The notes below the pieces were generated by a model. It was given only the letters and a program-made list of their open reading frames with translations, was not told the origin of the DNA and did not search any database. A program made the position numbers and the translations under genes. From Thermoproteota archaeon (GTDB lineage: Archaea; Thermoproteota; Thermoprotei_A; Sulfolobales; Acidilobaceae): a DNA stretch of 34,484 nucleotides. Shown here piece by piece: positions 15,307 through 23,199 of the stretch. Where the stretch lies: contig JAADGB010000058.1 in assembly GCA_013152575.1 (NCBI GenBank), positions 1-34,484 of the forward strand, given 5' to 3'. Each line of letters starts with the position of its first letter. The stretch's first letter is position 1.

Positions 15307-16167
15307 TTGGTGGCGCGGCTTAAGGCCTGTGCTAGGCTGATGAGGATAGTCAACAGCTTGATGGTTGGATTCGCCGTACTTGTGGGTATCACGATAGTAG
15401 TTGGTAGGGATATCGTTAACTTACCATTAACCACGCTAGCATTAGCCTATGTGACGGGGTTCACCATATCCGCCTCATCAATGGTATTGAACGATATAGT
15501 GGATATTGATATTGATAGGATTAACGCGCCGGACAGGCCTCTAGTGTCTGGAGCCATATCCTTGAAGACAGCATACGTCTGCTATGCTATACTCTCCCTC
15601 CTAGGCGTTCTAGCCTCACTATTGATCGGCTGGGAGGCCTTCGCAGTAGCCGTTGCTGGATGGCTTGTGGGAAGCCTATATGATGTATGGGGTAAGAGGA
15701 GCGGCTTCCCCGGTAATGTAATGGTAGCCTTCTCGACATCGCTACCATTCCCTTACGCGATGGCCGTGGTTGAGGTCTGGAGGGAGTCTACCATAATCTT
15801 CTGGGCGATGGTTTTCCTAACCGTTCTCGGCAGGGAGATCGTTAAGGATATTGCTGACGTTGAGGGTGACAGACACGTTAACGCGAGGACTCTACCGATC
15901 GTTATCGGGGAGGGACCCTCAGCCGTTATCGCAGCGACACTATATGTGGTTGCTGTCGCCCTAAGCCCGATACCAGTGATCATAGGGGGAGTCGAACCGG
16001 TATCCTACGGAGTTTTCATCGCCGTGGTGGATTTCATCCTCCTATATGAGTCTATTAGGATAGTCAAGGACCATAGCAGGGCTACTGCATTAAGACATAA
16101 GAGAAATGTGTTAATAGCAATGCTTCTAGGGTTAGTCGGGTTCATGTTAGGGACCCTGCTGGGGTAA
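15307..16167 (+). CDS. UbiA-type prenyltransferase, probable digeranylgeranylglyceryl phosphate synthase
   Basis: A 286-residue polytopic membrane enzyme that adds the second geranylgeranyl chain to GGGP in archaeal ether-lipid synthesis. The two Asp-rich motifs are NDIVDIDIDRINAPDRPLVSG (about 62-82) and GREIVKDIADVEGD (about 176-189). Multiple hydrophobic segments (about eight) span the whole protein. The start is open: TTG 15307 or GTG 15310 follow GGAGGAT at 15294-15300, whereas ATG 15292 has no ribosome binding site. The stop shares a base with the next gene's ATG (TAATG). The downstream MTHFR-like and geranylgeranyl-reductase-type genes make this a lipid operon. Confidence 0.9.
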   Translation: MVARLKACARLMRIVNSLMVGFAVLVGITIVVGRDIVNLPLTTLALAYVTGFTISASSMVLNDIVDIDIDRINAPDRPLVSGAISLKTAYVCYAILSLLGVLASLLIGWEAFAVAVAGWLVGSLYDVWGKRSGFPGNVMVAFSTSLPFPYAMAVVEVWRESTIIFWAMVFLTVLGREIVKDIADVEGDRHVNARTLPIVIGEGPSAVIAATLYVVAVALSPIPVIIGGVEPVSYGVFIAVVDFILLYESIRIVKDHSRATALRHKRNVLIAMLLGLVGFMLGTLLG

Positions 16168-16865
16168 TGGTCTTGGAGTTAATAGCAGAGCTGAACCCTC
16201 CGAGGGACCCTGTTAAGCTGTTGGAGATAGCAGAGCGTTTCTCCGAGGTGTTCGACTGGATCGACATTCCGGACGCCCCGCTCGGCAAGCCAAACTACAA
16301 CTCGCCCGTAATCGCCGCCTACCTAGTTAGCCGGGGCTTCAGTGTGATAGCCCATCTCAGGGTTTCCGACGTTAACACAATAGCCCTCAAGACGATAACA
16401 AAGACCTTAGGGTCCCTGGGAGTCCCACGCATAGTATACTTGAGGGGGGACCCGCCTCAGCAGGGTAGTAGTGTTGAAGACTTCACCCCGGAAGATGCAG
16501 TCTACTATGCGAGGAGCAGGCCTGAAGCCCCGGAGCCAGGCCTCCTGCTGAGTCTCAGGAAGGGAATTGAAGCCATAAGGAACCGGCTGGATGTGCCTGC
16601 TGGATTCTATTTTGTACTAAACTATGACTGGGAGAAAGGATCAAACATAGAGCTACTCAAGACCGTGTCAGCACTTGCAAGGAGTATGGACAAGAAGTTG
16701 TATGCATATCTGATAATACCAGAAGAGATCTGTAGCCAGCCCGTTAGAGTTAGCTCTCTGATAAGCCAGGTTACCGGACTCGTAGATGGCATCGTGTTCT
16801 CAGCTCCCCACAGCGTTGACTGTATCACAGAGTGTGGGAGGATAGCGAGGGATTCACTAAGTTGA
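16167..16865 (+). CDS. MTHFR-like TIM-barrel protein
   Basis: A 232-residue protein resembling a short methylenetetrahydrofolate reductase (MetF) fold. The VIAHLRVSDVNTIALKTITKTLGSLGVPRIVYLRGDPP stretch (about 60-97) corresponds to the MetF core with its RGDPP signature, and SAPHSVDCI lies near the C-terminus. It is shorter than bacterial MetF (about 290). True MetF reduces methylene-THF using a flavin. Whether crenarchaea use it with their own pterin or for something else is unknown. The start overlaps the prenyltransferase stop by one base, and its stop overlaps the next gene's TTG start by three bases, so all three are coupled. Confidence 0.75.
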   Translation: MVLELIAELNPPRDPVKLLEIAERFSEVFDWIDIPDAPLGKPNYNSPVIAAYLVSRGFSVIAHLRVSDVNTIALKTITKTLGSLGVPRIVYLRGDPPQQGSSVEDFTPEDAVYYARSRPEAPEPGLLLSLRKGIEAIRNRLDVPAGFYFVLNYDWEKGSNIELLKTVSALARSMDKKLYAYLIIPEEICSQPVRVSSLISQVTGLVDGIVFSAPHSVDCITECGRIARDSLS

Positions 16866-18010
16866 GGATAGCCGTTGTAGGAGCCGGCTTCTCCGGGCTG
16901 GTGTTCGCCTATAAACTAGCCTCTAAGGGGTACGATGTGGATGTGTATGAAGAGCATAAGCGCGTAGGGTTTCCTCCCCACTGTACAGGCCTCGTATCCA
17001 TGGATACGGTAGAACTAATCGGGGGGCCAGCAAAGGAAAACATACTTGGAACCTATAATGGGGTAGTCCTAGACGTTGAAGGAACTAGGTGTACAATAGA
17101 CACTGTCAATAGAGTGGTAAAGCTAAACCGGGAAGGCCTCGAGGAAGCACTACTCGAGGAGGCAGAGGCGAACGGTGCAAGCATACACCTTGGAGTGCGG
17201 GTCTCGAGGATAGATAGCCAGGGCCTGGTTGAGGCTGGCAATGATAGGGGGATCTATGATCTAGTCATACTAGCCGAAGGTATCCACGGTAACCTTCGAG
17301 GTCAGATAGGACTAGATCACCGATTGACAACTACGTATGGCCTAAACGCGGAGATCTCCGGCCAGGACCAATCCCTGCTAGGCGATTATATCTTGATAGG
17401 TTTTGAAAGGACCCTGGAAGGGTTTTCCTGGAGATTCGGGTTCCTCGATAGGATCCTAGTAGGTGCATTATCTAAGAGGGCTAGAGAGGTAAAGGAGAAG
17501 GTAGCTAGTATGGTTAACGGTGGTAGACCCCGTAGATTATATGGTGGAATAGTTATCCATGGACCGCCGTTAAGGAGGCTTAGGCTGGGTAAAGTTGTGT
17601 TAGTTGGCGATGCTGCTGGTTTGAATAAGCCTCTGACGGGCGGCGGCTTGTATCCCAATGCCTGGTTATCCGTTAAGTTATCTGAGATCGACTTGGCGGC
17701 TGGCGATTTCTATGAGGTCGATCGTGTGGCTGGCATGCTTGTTGGGAAGCTGCTTAGGCAGTATAGGATTGCTAGGGCATACTATGGGGATACGGCTAGC
17801 GGGGTAGTATTGTTGAGGAGTGCTGTTGAGGCTGGGTTGTGTGATGTGTTGAGTGGGAGGATAGATTATGATGGTCATGAGAGGATGATATCCCTAGTTT
17901 TATCTAGTCCTGCGAGGGGTTTGAGGATTCTATTCTCTACGCTGAGTCATTCTAGGAGGGAATTCTATAAATTTGTATTAGATTTTATAGGAATAAAACG
18001 TGGTGGTTAA
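16862..18010 (+). CDS. Geranylgeranyl reductase family FAD-dependent oxidoreductase
   Basis: A 382-residue flavoprotein. The N-terminal dinucleotide motif GAGFSGLVFA follows RIAVV, then EEHKRVGFPPHCTGLVS near 32-48 and VVLVGDAAGLNKPLTGGGLYPNA near 244-266, the second FAD motif of the family. These enzymes saturate the isoprenoid chains of archaeal lipids using reduced ferredoxin or a similar donor. TTG 16862 was chosen: it overlaps the upstream TGA and yields the family N-terminus. The last 490 bases change to a G/T-rich codon style compared with the first half, with no break in the motifs. Confidence 0.88.
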   Translation: MRIAVVGAGFSGLVFAYKLASKGYDVDVYEEHKRVGFPPHCTGLVSMDTVELIGGPAKENILGTYNGVVLDVEGTRCTIDTVNRVVKLNREGLEEALLEEAEANGASIHLGVRVSRIDSQGLVEAGNDRGIYDLVILAEGIHGNLRGQIGLDHRLTTTYGLNAEISGQDQSLLGDYILIGFERTLEGFSWRFGFLDRILVGALSKRAREVKEKVASMVNGGRPRRLYGGIVIHGPPLRRLRLGKVVLVGDAAGLNKPLTGGGLYPNAWLSVKLSEIDLAAGDFYEVDRVAGMLVGKLLRQYRIARAYYGDTASGVVLLRSAVEAGLCDVLSGRIDYDGHERMISLVLSSPARGLRILFSTLSHSRREFYKFVLDFIGIKRGG

Positions 18011-18063
18011 CACAGACTAGCGTCGTACATGCTGATGTTTATCGCGTCTGGATTCCCTCCCGG

Positions 18064-18369
18064 CTACTCTATTATGGTTATGTTCTCCTCTGGGAAGCCC
18101 ATCTCGACTAGTATCTTCTTAACGCGGTGCCTGTGGTCTCCCTGTAGCTCTATTCTTCCGTTCTTGGCAGTACCGCCTGTTGCGAGCCTGCTCTTGAGCG
18201 TGCTTGCAAGCTTCCTTAGATCGAATTCTTTCTCGTTTATTCCTTCTATAATGGTTACTTCCCTGCCGAACCTCCTTCTCTCGACTCTGATCTTTATTAT
18301 CTGCTCTTCCGCAGAAAGCTGTTCACATATCTCAGGGGGAAGTCCGCCACACATCGAGAGATCGCTCAT
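18064..18369 (-). CDS. Translation initiation factor aIF1 (SUI1)
   Basis: A 101-residue aIF1, the archaeal SUI1/eIF1 homologue that monitors start-codon selection on the small subunit. The family signature is clear: [12 protein letters not shown] near residues 7-18, [21 protein letters not shown] near 24-44, [30 protein letters not shown] near 58-87. ATG 18369 gives the usual MSDL N-terminus; AGGTGG lies about 11 bases upstream. The in-frame TTG at 18399 is excluded because a TATA box (18404-18411, minus strand) puts transcription start between them. The gene is divergent from the RpoP-like gene and ends 53 bp from the convergent reductase. Confidence 0.93.
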   Translation of the reverse strand: MSDLSMCGGLPPEICEQLSAEEQIIKIRVERRRFGREVTIIEGINEKEFDLRKLASTLKSRLATGGTAKNGRIELQGDHRHRVKKILVEMGFPEENITIIE

Positions 18370-18403
18370 GGCCTTTGCTACCCACCTTTTCCTTTGCAAT
18401 CCT

Positions 18404-18428
18404 CTTTATAGTCGCTAAGGGATATAAG
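18404..18428. promoter_or_regulatory. Divergent promoters for aIF1 and the RpoP-like gene
   Basis: On the minus strand CTATAAAG (about 18404-18411) is placed for aIF1, with initiation near 18384. On the plus strand GATATAAG (18421-18428) is placed for the RpoP-like gene, with initiation near 18450. The two boxes are about 10 bp apart, so TBP/TFB binding at one could affect the other. Confidence 0.5.
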
Positions 18429-18469
18429 CCTTCACCCTCCCCACCGACTCTTTGGACGGGTGCTGGATA

Positions 18470-18697
18470 GTGGCTGAGGGTTACGGTTACGAGTGGGAAG
18501 GAGAGTTTTCATCGCTACCCTACGGTATCAAGGACAGGCCTGTACACTACATGTGTGTACGCTGTGGAACGATAATGTCAAGGGAGGAACTCATGCAGTT
18601 CCACGATATGATGTGCAAGAACTGTGGTGGCAGGATATTCGTAAAGCTCAGGGCTCCGCCCGAGACTCTAAAGAGAAGGAGGATATATGCGGTCTAA
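18470..18697 (+). CDS. rpoP: RNA polymerase subunit P (Rpb12-like zinc ribbon)
   Basis: A 75-residue protein ending in a zinc ribbon with C29xxC32 and C49xxC52: YMCVRCGTIMSREE then MMCKNCGGRIFVKLRAPPE. It finishes KRRRIYAV, close to the conserved RpoP end. RpoP is a small RNA polymerase subunit needed for promoter opening in archaea. The N-terminal 25 residues (MAEGYGYEWEGEFSSLPYG) are longer than the usual 45-50-residue RpoP. GTG 18470 has GGGTG seven bases upstream; TTG 18452 would add six residues. It ends four bases into the convergent agmatinase end. Another zinc-ribbon protein is possible, but the C-terminus argues for RpoP. Confidence 0.72.
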   Translation: MAEGYGYEWEGEFSSLPYGIKDRPVHYMCVRCGTIMSREELMQFHDMMCKNCGGRIFVKLRAPPETLKRRRIYAV

Positions 18698-19647
18698 CCG
18701 GGTATCCCGGATATCTTCTCTCCCTTCCTAACCAGCTGGTTTAGAATCAATGTTTCAACGAGGATCTTGGAGGCCAGTATACTTGTTACACCTGAGGGAT
18801 CATATGGTGGTGTGACCTCGACTAGATCAACACCTACTAATCTCTCATCAGTCGCCAATCCATAGAGGACGAGTAGTAGCTCGTGTGGTGTAAGGCCAAC
18901 GGCTTCGGGGTTGGCTACTCCAGGAGCGTATGCTGGATCGATAGCGTCCATGTCTATGGATACATAGATGTGCTCGCAGGAGCTGAGTCTCCTACGGATC
19001 GAGGCTAGTAGGTTCAATGGACCTATCCTCTTCAGGCCAATGCTTGTCTCATAGTGTATCTCCTTCTTCATCTTTGCATAGTCTAATTCAGCCTTCTCCC
19101 AAGCCCTCACCCCTACATAGTATACAATGCTGGGGTTGAACCTCTCCATTATACGCCTCATAACGGTAGCGTGGCTCATCTTGAGCCCCAAATACTCCTC
19201 TCGCAGATCGAAGTGCGCGTCAAACACGACTAGGCATGGCTTTTTACCTGACTTCACGAGCCCCTCGATTATACCGTATAGGATAAGGTGCTCCCCACCG
19301 ATAACGACGGGTATCCTGTTCTCCTCCACTATCTCTTCGATAACGGTTGACAGCCTTTGGAGCGTCGCTTTGGGGTCCCCATGGATTACAGCTAGATCCC
19401 CTATATCCTCCAGTTCTACATCGTAGAGGTATGCCTCATCAACGAAGACACTATTCCACTCTATATTATACGTGGCCCTCCTAATCTCGAGAGGCGCGAA
19501 CCTCTGGCCGGGCCTGTAGGATGAAGTAGAGTCGAAGGGGACGCCTAGAATCGTGTATTGCGGTTTAGCAGGCCTCCTCTCGGGGCCGAAGTGGCACTCT
19601 GCCCTGCTAGTGTATAATTCACGCATGCTCAATGAACCGTGCACCAC
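18694..19647 (-). CDS. speB: Agmatinase / arginase-family ureohydrolase
   Basis: A 317-residue binuclear manganese ureohydrolase. Metal ligands are visible in IGGEHL (near 124), VFDAHFD (near 147-153) and SIDMDAIDPAYAPG (near 236-249); EVTPPYDPSG follows. In archaea this fold usually hydrolyses agmatine to putrescine and urea, feeding polyamine synthesis. Arginase or guanidinobutyrase cannot be excluded by motifs alone. The GTG at 19647 fits a leaderless message from the TATA box at 19667-19676; ATG 19626 is an alternative that removes seven residues. It converges on the RpoP-like gene with a four-base overlap and diverges from glyS. Confidence 0.85.
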   Translation of the reverse strand: MVHGSLSMRELYTSRAECHFGPERRPAKPQYTILGVPFDSTSSYRPGQRFAPLEIRRATYNIEWNSVFVDEAYLYDVELEDIGDLAVIHGDPKATLQRLSTVIEEIVEENRIPVVIGGEHLILYGIIEGLVKSGKKPCLVVFDAHFDLREEYLGLKMSHATVMRRIMERFNPSIVYYVGVRAWEKAELDYAKMKKEIHYETSIGLKRIGPLNLLASIRRRLSSCEHIYVSIDMDAIDPAYAPGVANPEAVGLTPHELLLVLYGLATDERLVGVDLVEVTPPYDPSGVTSILASKILVETLILNQLVRKGEKISGIPG

Positions 19648-19666
19648 GATAACTGTAGTTTGTAAT

Positions 19667-19676
19667 CGTATAAATT
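19667..19676 (-). promoter_or_regulatory. TATA box for the agmatinase gene
   Basis: On the minus strand the sequence reads AATTTATACG. Initiation about 25 bases downstream falls at or beside the GTG start (19647), suggesting a leaderless message. Confidence 0.5.
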
Positions 19677-19726
19677 GGAGGGTTTATCGCAGAGAATGAA
19701 ACTGGGAGCGGTAAAGGTGTAATAGA

Positions 19727-21499
19727 TTGGCGGAGCAGGACCTATACAATAAGATAATGGAACTGGCTAAGCGGAGGGGCTTCTTCTGGCCCTCCTACGA
19801 GATATACGGGGGAGTAGCAGGATTCTATGACTTCGGCCCCTACGGCGTTCTCCTGAAAAAGAGGATTATAGAGAAATGGAGGAAGTACATCGTCGAAAAC
19901 CACAGCAATTACGTAGTCGAGATAGAGACGCCTATCATAGGGCCATCAAAGGTATACGAGGCAAGCGGACACGTAGCAAGCTTCACCGACCCGATAGTTA
20001 CATGCACAAAGTGTGGGAGAAAGTTCAGGGCAGATCACCTCATAGAGGACAAGCTGGACATAGACGCCGAAGGCCTATCACCGGAGGAGATGACGAAGCT
20101 GATCAAGGAGCACAACATAAGGTGTCCCGTATGCGGAGGAGTGCTAGGGGAAGTCAAGCTATTCAACCTACTATTCCCTACACAGATAGGCCCCTATGAG
20201 GGCAACAAGGGATACCTTAGACCAGAACTAGCCCAGGGAATGTTCGTAGCCTTCAAACGAGTACTAGAGGTCATGAGGGGCAAGTTACCGCTTGGAATCG
20301 CCCAGATAGGCAGGGTTGGGCGGAACGAGATAAGCCCGCGGCAGGCAATGATGCGTCTACGCGAGTTCACCATTATGGAGATGGAGTACTTCATAGACCC
20401 CGAGGACCCCGATGGGAGCTGCCCATTCTATAGTAAGGTGGAGGATGAGGTACTGAGGATCAGAACCTATGAAATGAAGGTCAGGAACGAGCCGCCGAAG
20501 GAGTTCACCGTTAAAGAGGCGGTAGAGTCTGGCGTGATAATCCATAAGTGCCTAGCCTACTGGATGGTAGTGGCGAAGAAGTTCCTAAACAGCCTGGGTG
20601 TACCGGATGAGAACATGTTCTTCGACGAGAAGGGACCCCACGAGAGAGCCCACTACTCATCCCAGACATTCGACCAGATGGTGAAAGTATCAAGGTGGGG
20701 ATGGATCGAGGTCGCAGGCCACAGCTACAGAGGGGACTATGACTTATCAAGACACATGGAGTATAGCGGTGTAGACCTAACAGTCTTCAAACCATACGAG
20801 AAACCCATAAAGGTGAAGGTAAAGAAGGCCTTCATCGACAAGGCCTACGTAGGTAGGCGATTCAAGTCGGAGGCCAAGAAGATCCTCATGGAGGCCGCGA
20901 AGATACCCGAAGAGAAGCTGATAGAAGCGGCTGAGAGGGGAACAGGCATCACTATAGCTGGGTACGAGATCCCAGCGGAGGCCATAAAGGTAGTGGAGAG
21001 GGAGGTGAAGGTCACTGGTAGGAAGTTTATTCCACACGTCGTCGAGCCATCATTCGGAACCGACAGAATAGTCTACGTTGCGTTCGAATACTCGTATAGA
21101 GAGAAGGCTGGTAGAACAATACTCAGCCTACCACGCGACGTAGCCCCAGTGCAGGCAGGCGTTGTGCCATTAGTTGAGAAGGAGGAAGCCTTAAGGGAAA
21201 AGGCGATCGAACTCTATAACTTACTGGTTGATAACGGGTTCTACGTGATTTACGATGATACGGGCAGCATTGGGAGACGCTATGCCAGGATGGATGAAAT
21301 AGGGGTCCCAGCAGTCTTCACAATAGACTACCAGACGCTCGAGGACGGTACAGTGACGATGAGGGACCGCGATACGTGGAAGCAGGTAAGGCTGCCATTC
21401 AATGAGGCTCCAAATGCCCTAAGAAGGTTCTTATACGATGGAGTTGACATCCATGAACTGGGAACACCCGTAACAGTAGAGGGTGATGGAGAAGGCTAG
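19727..21499 (+). CDS. glyS: Glycyl-tRNA synthetase, class II alpha2 type
   Basis: A 590-residue class II GlyRS of the archaeal/eukaryotic dimeric type. FFWPSYEIYGGVAGFYDFGPYG near 15-36 is the N-terminal glycine-site signature. A zinc ribbon is formed by CTKCGRKF and RCPVCGGVLG. Motif 2 is RVGRNEISPRQ...REFTIMEMEYF (about 195-222), motif 3 is PHVVEPSFGTDRI (about 433-445), and a C-terminal anticodon-binding domain starts near APVQAGVVPL. The TTG start has AGGTGTA upstream. The stop lies 26 bp before the preferred start of the next gene, with possible overlap, so the two are likely co-transcribed. Confidence 0.95.
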   Translation: MAEQDLYNKIMELAKRRGFFWPSYEIYGGVAGFYDFGPYGVLLKKRIIEKWRKYIVENHSNYVVEIETPIIGPSKVYEASGHVASFTDPIVTCTKCGRKFRADHLIEDKLDIDAEGLSPEEMTKLIKEHNIRCPVCGGVLGEVKLFNLLFPTQIGPYEGNKGYLRPELAQGMFVAFKRVLEVMRGKLPLGIAQIGRVGRNEISPRQAMMRLREFTIMEMEYFIDPEDPDGSCPFYSKVEDEVLRIRTYEMKVRNEPPKEFTVKEAVESGVIIHKCLAYWMVVAKKFLNSLGVPDENMFFDEKGPHERAHYSSQTFDQMVKVSRWGWIEVAGHSYRGDYDLSRHMEYSGVDLTVFKPYEKPIKVKVKKAFIDKAYVGRRFKSEAKKILMEAAKIPEEKLIEAAERGTGITIAGYEIPAEAIKVVEREVKVTGRKFIPHVVEPSFGTDRIVYVAFEYSYREKAGRTILSLPRDVAPVQAGVVPLVEKEEALREKAIELYNLLVDNGFYVIYDDTGSIGRRYARMDEIGVPAVFTIDYQTLEDGTVTMRDRDTWKQVRLPFNEAPNALRRFLYDGVDIHELGTPVTVEGDGEG

Positions 21500-21524
21500 A
21501 TTCCCGCTTAGGGTGAGTATGCGT

Positions 21525-21959
21525 ATGAGGATAGAGGAGAAGGTACCAGGCGAGAAAATCGAGGACGCCGAGATGGTTGAAGAGGCCCAGCCCGAGAGAC
21601 CCAAGGGCTCACTCAAAGACATACTCGCAGTCATACCCCCAGCATCGAGCTTGAAGGTCAAGGAGAAGAGGCTCAGGGAGAAGAGAATCAGGCTGAAGTA
21701 CGACGACTCACTCGCTCCAGAAAAAGCTAAGCTGAACCCGAAGCTCGCGAGCATGCTAGGCATAACAGAGAAGCTAGAGATAGTAGTAGCTGGCAGGCAC
21801 AGATTCGCCTTCCTCGCCGTGCTAGACGAGGAGGTAGATGAAAACCACGTACACGTCAACCCAGAACTCATGGAGGAGCACGGAATAGCCGACGAAAGCA
21901 TCGCGACGGTCAGAGCCTACAGGGGTACCGAGAAGCTCGGCGTAAGACTCAACGTATAA
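21525..21959 (+). CDS. Unrecognised protein downstream of glyS, beta-barrel-like C-terminus
   Basis: A 144-residue protein I do not recognise. The first 50 residues are acidic and low-complexity (EKVPGEKIEDAEMVEEAQPERPKG), followed by a very basic stretch (KVKEKRLREKRIRLKYD). The last 75 residues contain two related-looking segments, LNPKLASMLGITEKLEIVVAG and VNPELMEEHGIADESIATVRA, of the kind seen in double-psi beta-barrel or AbrB-like domains. ATG 21525 is preferred because GGGTGA at 21511-21516 is well placed. An ATG at 21486 and GTG at 21483 would overlap glyS by 14-17 bases and have no spaced site. A nucleic-acid-binding role is a guess from charge. Confidence 0.65.
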   Translation: MRIEEKVPGEKIEDAEMVEEAQPERPKGSLKDILAVIPPASSLKVKEKRLREKRIRLKYDDSLAPEKAKLNPKLASMLGITEKLEIVVAGRHRFAFLAVLDEEVDENHVHVNPELMEEHGIADESIATVRAYRGTEKLGVRLNV

Positions 21960-22004
21960 CACCCCTAGTTCAACCCTTAATCCTTCTATACTGGGGAAGA
22001 ATGT

Positions 22005-22409
22005 TTGCCGGGAAAAGCCGATGTTATGGCCGAGCTGCTGTACATGAAGCTAGAGGAGCATCTGCGAGCTATCGAGACTATTGAAAAGCTAGTAAAGTCA
22101 ATGAGTCCAGCAGACCTAGGCGGCAGCGAACAACTAGAAGAGCTACGAGACGCAGTAGCTAGATTGAGGAGTCTTAGGAAGGCGATGATAACTGATGCCG
22201 AACGCATCATATCATCGATACGTGGTGGTGAGATATCGGTTGGAGCCGAGACCCCTCTCTACGCCTTAGCCAGATACTATGCCGAGGCAGCCTATCATAC
22301 CGAGATGAGGTTACTCAAGAAGCTAGGCATATACTCAACAGACTCTGATATGGAGGATGTCGTAAGGTTAAGATCCCTGTTCCAGGAGATTCTTCGGAGT
22401 CTAGAATAG
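22005..22409 (+). CDS. Helical hypothetical protein
   Basis: A 134-residue protein, predicted nearly all helical, with heptad-like runs (MKLEEHLRAIETIEKLVKSM, LEELRDAVARLRSLRKAMITDAERII). A second part has ARYYAEAAYHTEMRLLKKLG. There are no cysteines, signal peptide or membrane segment. The TTG start at 22005 has GGGGA seven bases upstream; an ATG at 22001 is in another frame. It precedes a PhoU-like protein by 70 bp on the same strand, where a TATA-like CTTTATAAC may give the latter its own promoter. I do not recognise the family. Confidence 0.6.
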   Translation: MPGKADVMAELLYMKLEEHLRAIETIEKLVKSMSPADLGGSEQLEELRDAVARLRSLRKAMITDAERIISSIRGGEISVGAETPLYALARYYAEAAYHTEMRLLKKLGIYSTDSDMEDVVRLRSLFQEILRSLE

Positions 22410-22479
22410 GTGCTGTTTTAATCCTTTATAACCCGGATACATCCACGGTTCAAAATGTCAGACTGATCGGTGTGCTAGC

Positions 22480-23199
22480 ATGTATGCGGGCTCTGGTAAC
22501 ATCAGCAGAGAAGTAGTGATTGAGCACTTAGTAAACATAGCCCGCGAGCTGGAGTCAATAATAGTGGCTATAAACAACACCTTTGACTCCAGCTCGCTGC
22601 CCCGCGCCGAGGTAGTCGATAAACTCTTCCGCCAAGACCTGGTAATGTCGAAGGATAGGATAGAGAAGAGCATAGCTCAACTCCTACTCTACATAGCCTC
22701 TGGTAGGATAGAATTAGTCGATTCAAAGGAGCTAATCCTGAGGGTGACAGAGGGTTACAGGGACATTGTAACCAAGCTCGAGGCATTCATTCACAGGATA
22801 AAGCTGGCTAAGAGGGCTGGAATAGAGTTCGACGATAAGATATTCAAGAAGATGAAGGAGATGCTGAATCACATAGTTGAGGCAAGCGGCCACATAACAA
22901 CTCTAGCGAGGCTATCTGGAAGAGCACTGGGCAACCATGACGTTGCAAGAATGATGGAGACTAGGAACGATAAGGTCCAAGAGATCGAGAGGTTAGTAGA
23001 CGACCTATACAGGGAAGTACTCGACACACTAATCGACACGGCTAACGACTTCAAGACCTACATACTAATCAGGGATGCAATAAGCACGTTAGAAGATACC
23101 ATGGACCTGCTATCCAAGCTATCACTAAACTACTTCATACTGGGAGTTGGCATGGCAACCAGCGCCGCTGGAGGCGGCGGTACAGCCTATGAAATGTAA
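22480..23199 (+). CDS. PhoU-like / DUF47-type helical protein
   Basis: A 239-residue helical-bundle protein that matches the general layout of DUF47/PhoU-like phosphate-transport accessory proteins: HLVNIARELESIIVAI, IEKSIAQLLLYIASG, VTKLEAFIHRIKLAKRAG, MLNHIVEASGHITTLARLSGRAL, RNDKVQEIERLVDDLYREVLDTL. A short hydrophobic stretch near the end (YFILGVGMATSAAGGGG) is too short to be a clear membrane span. Usually such genes lie beside a PiT phosphate transporter; none is present. ATG 22480 has CGGTGTG upstream. The end overlaps endA by 11 bases, so the two are translationally linked. The family call is moderate because the match is by fold pattern rather than a sharp motif. Confidence 0.6.
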   Translation: MYAGSGNISREVVIEHLVNIARELESIIVAINNTFDSSSLPRAEVVDKLFRQDLVMSKDRIEKSIAQLLLYIASGRIELVDSKELILRVTEGYRDIVTKLEAFIHRIKLAKRAGIEFDDKIFKKMKEMLNHIVEASGHITTLARLSGRALGNHDVARMMETRNDKVQEIERLVDDLYREVLDTLIDTANDFKTYILIRDAISTLEDTMDLLSKLSLNYFILGVGMATSAAGGGGTAYEM

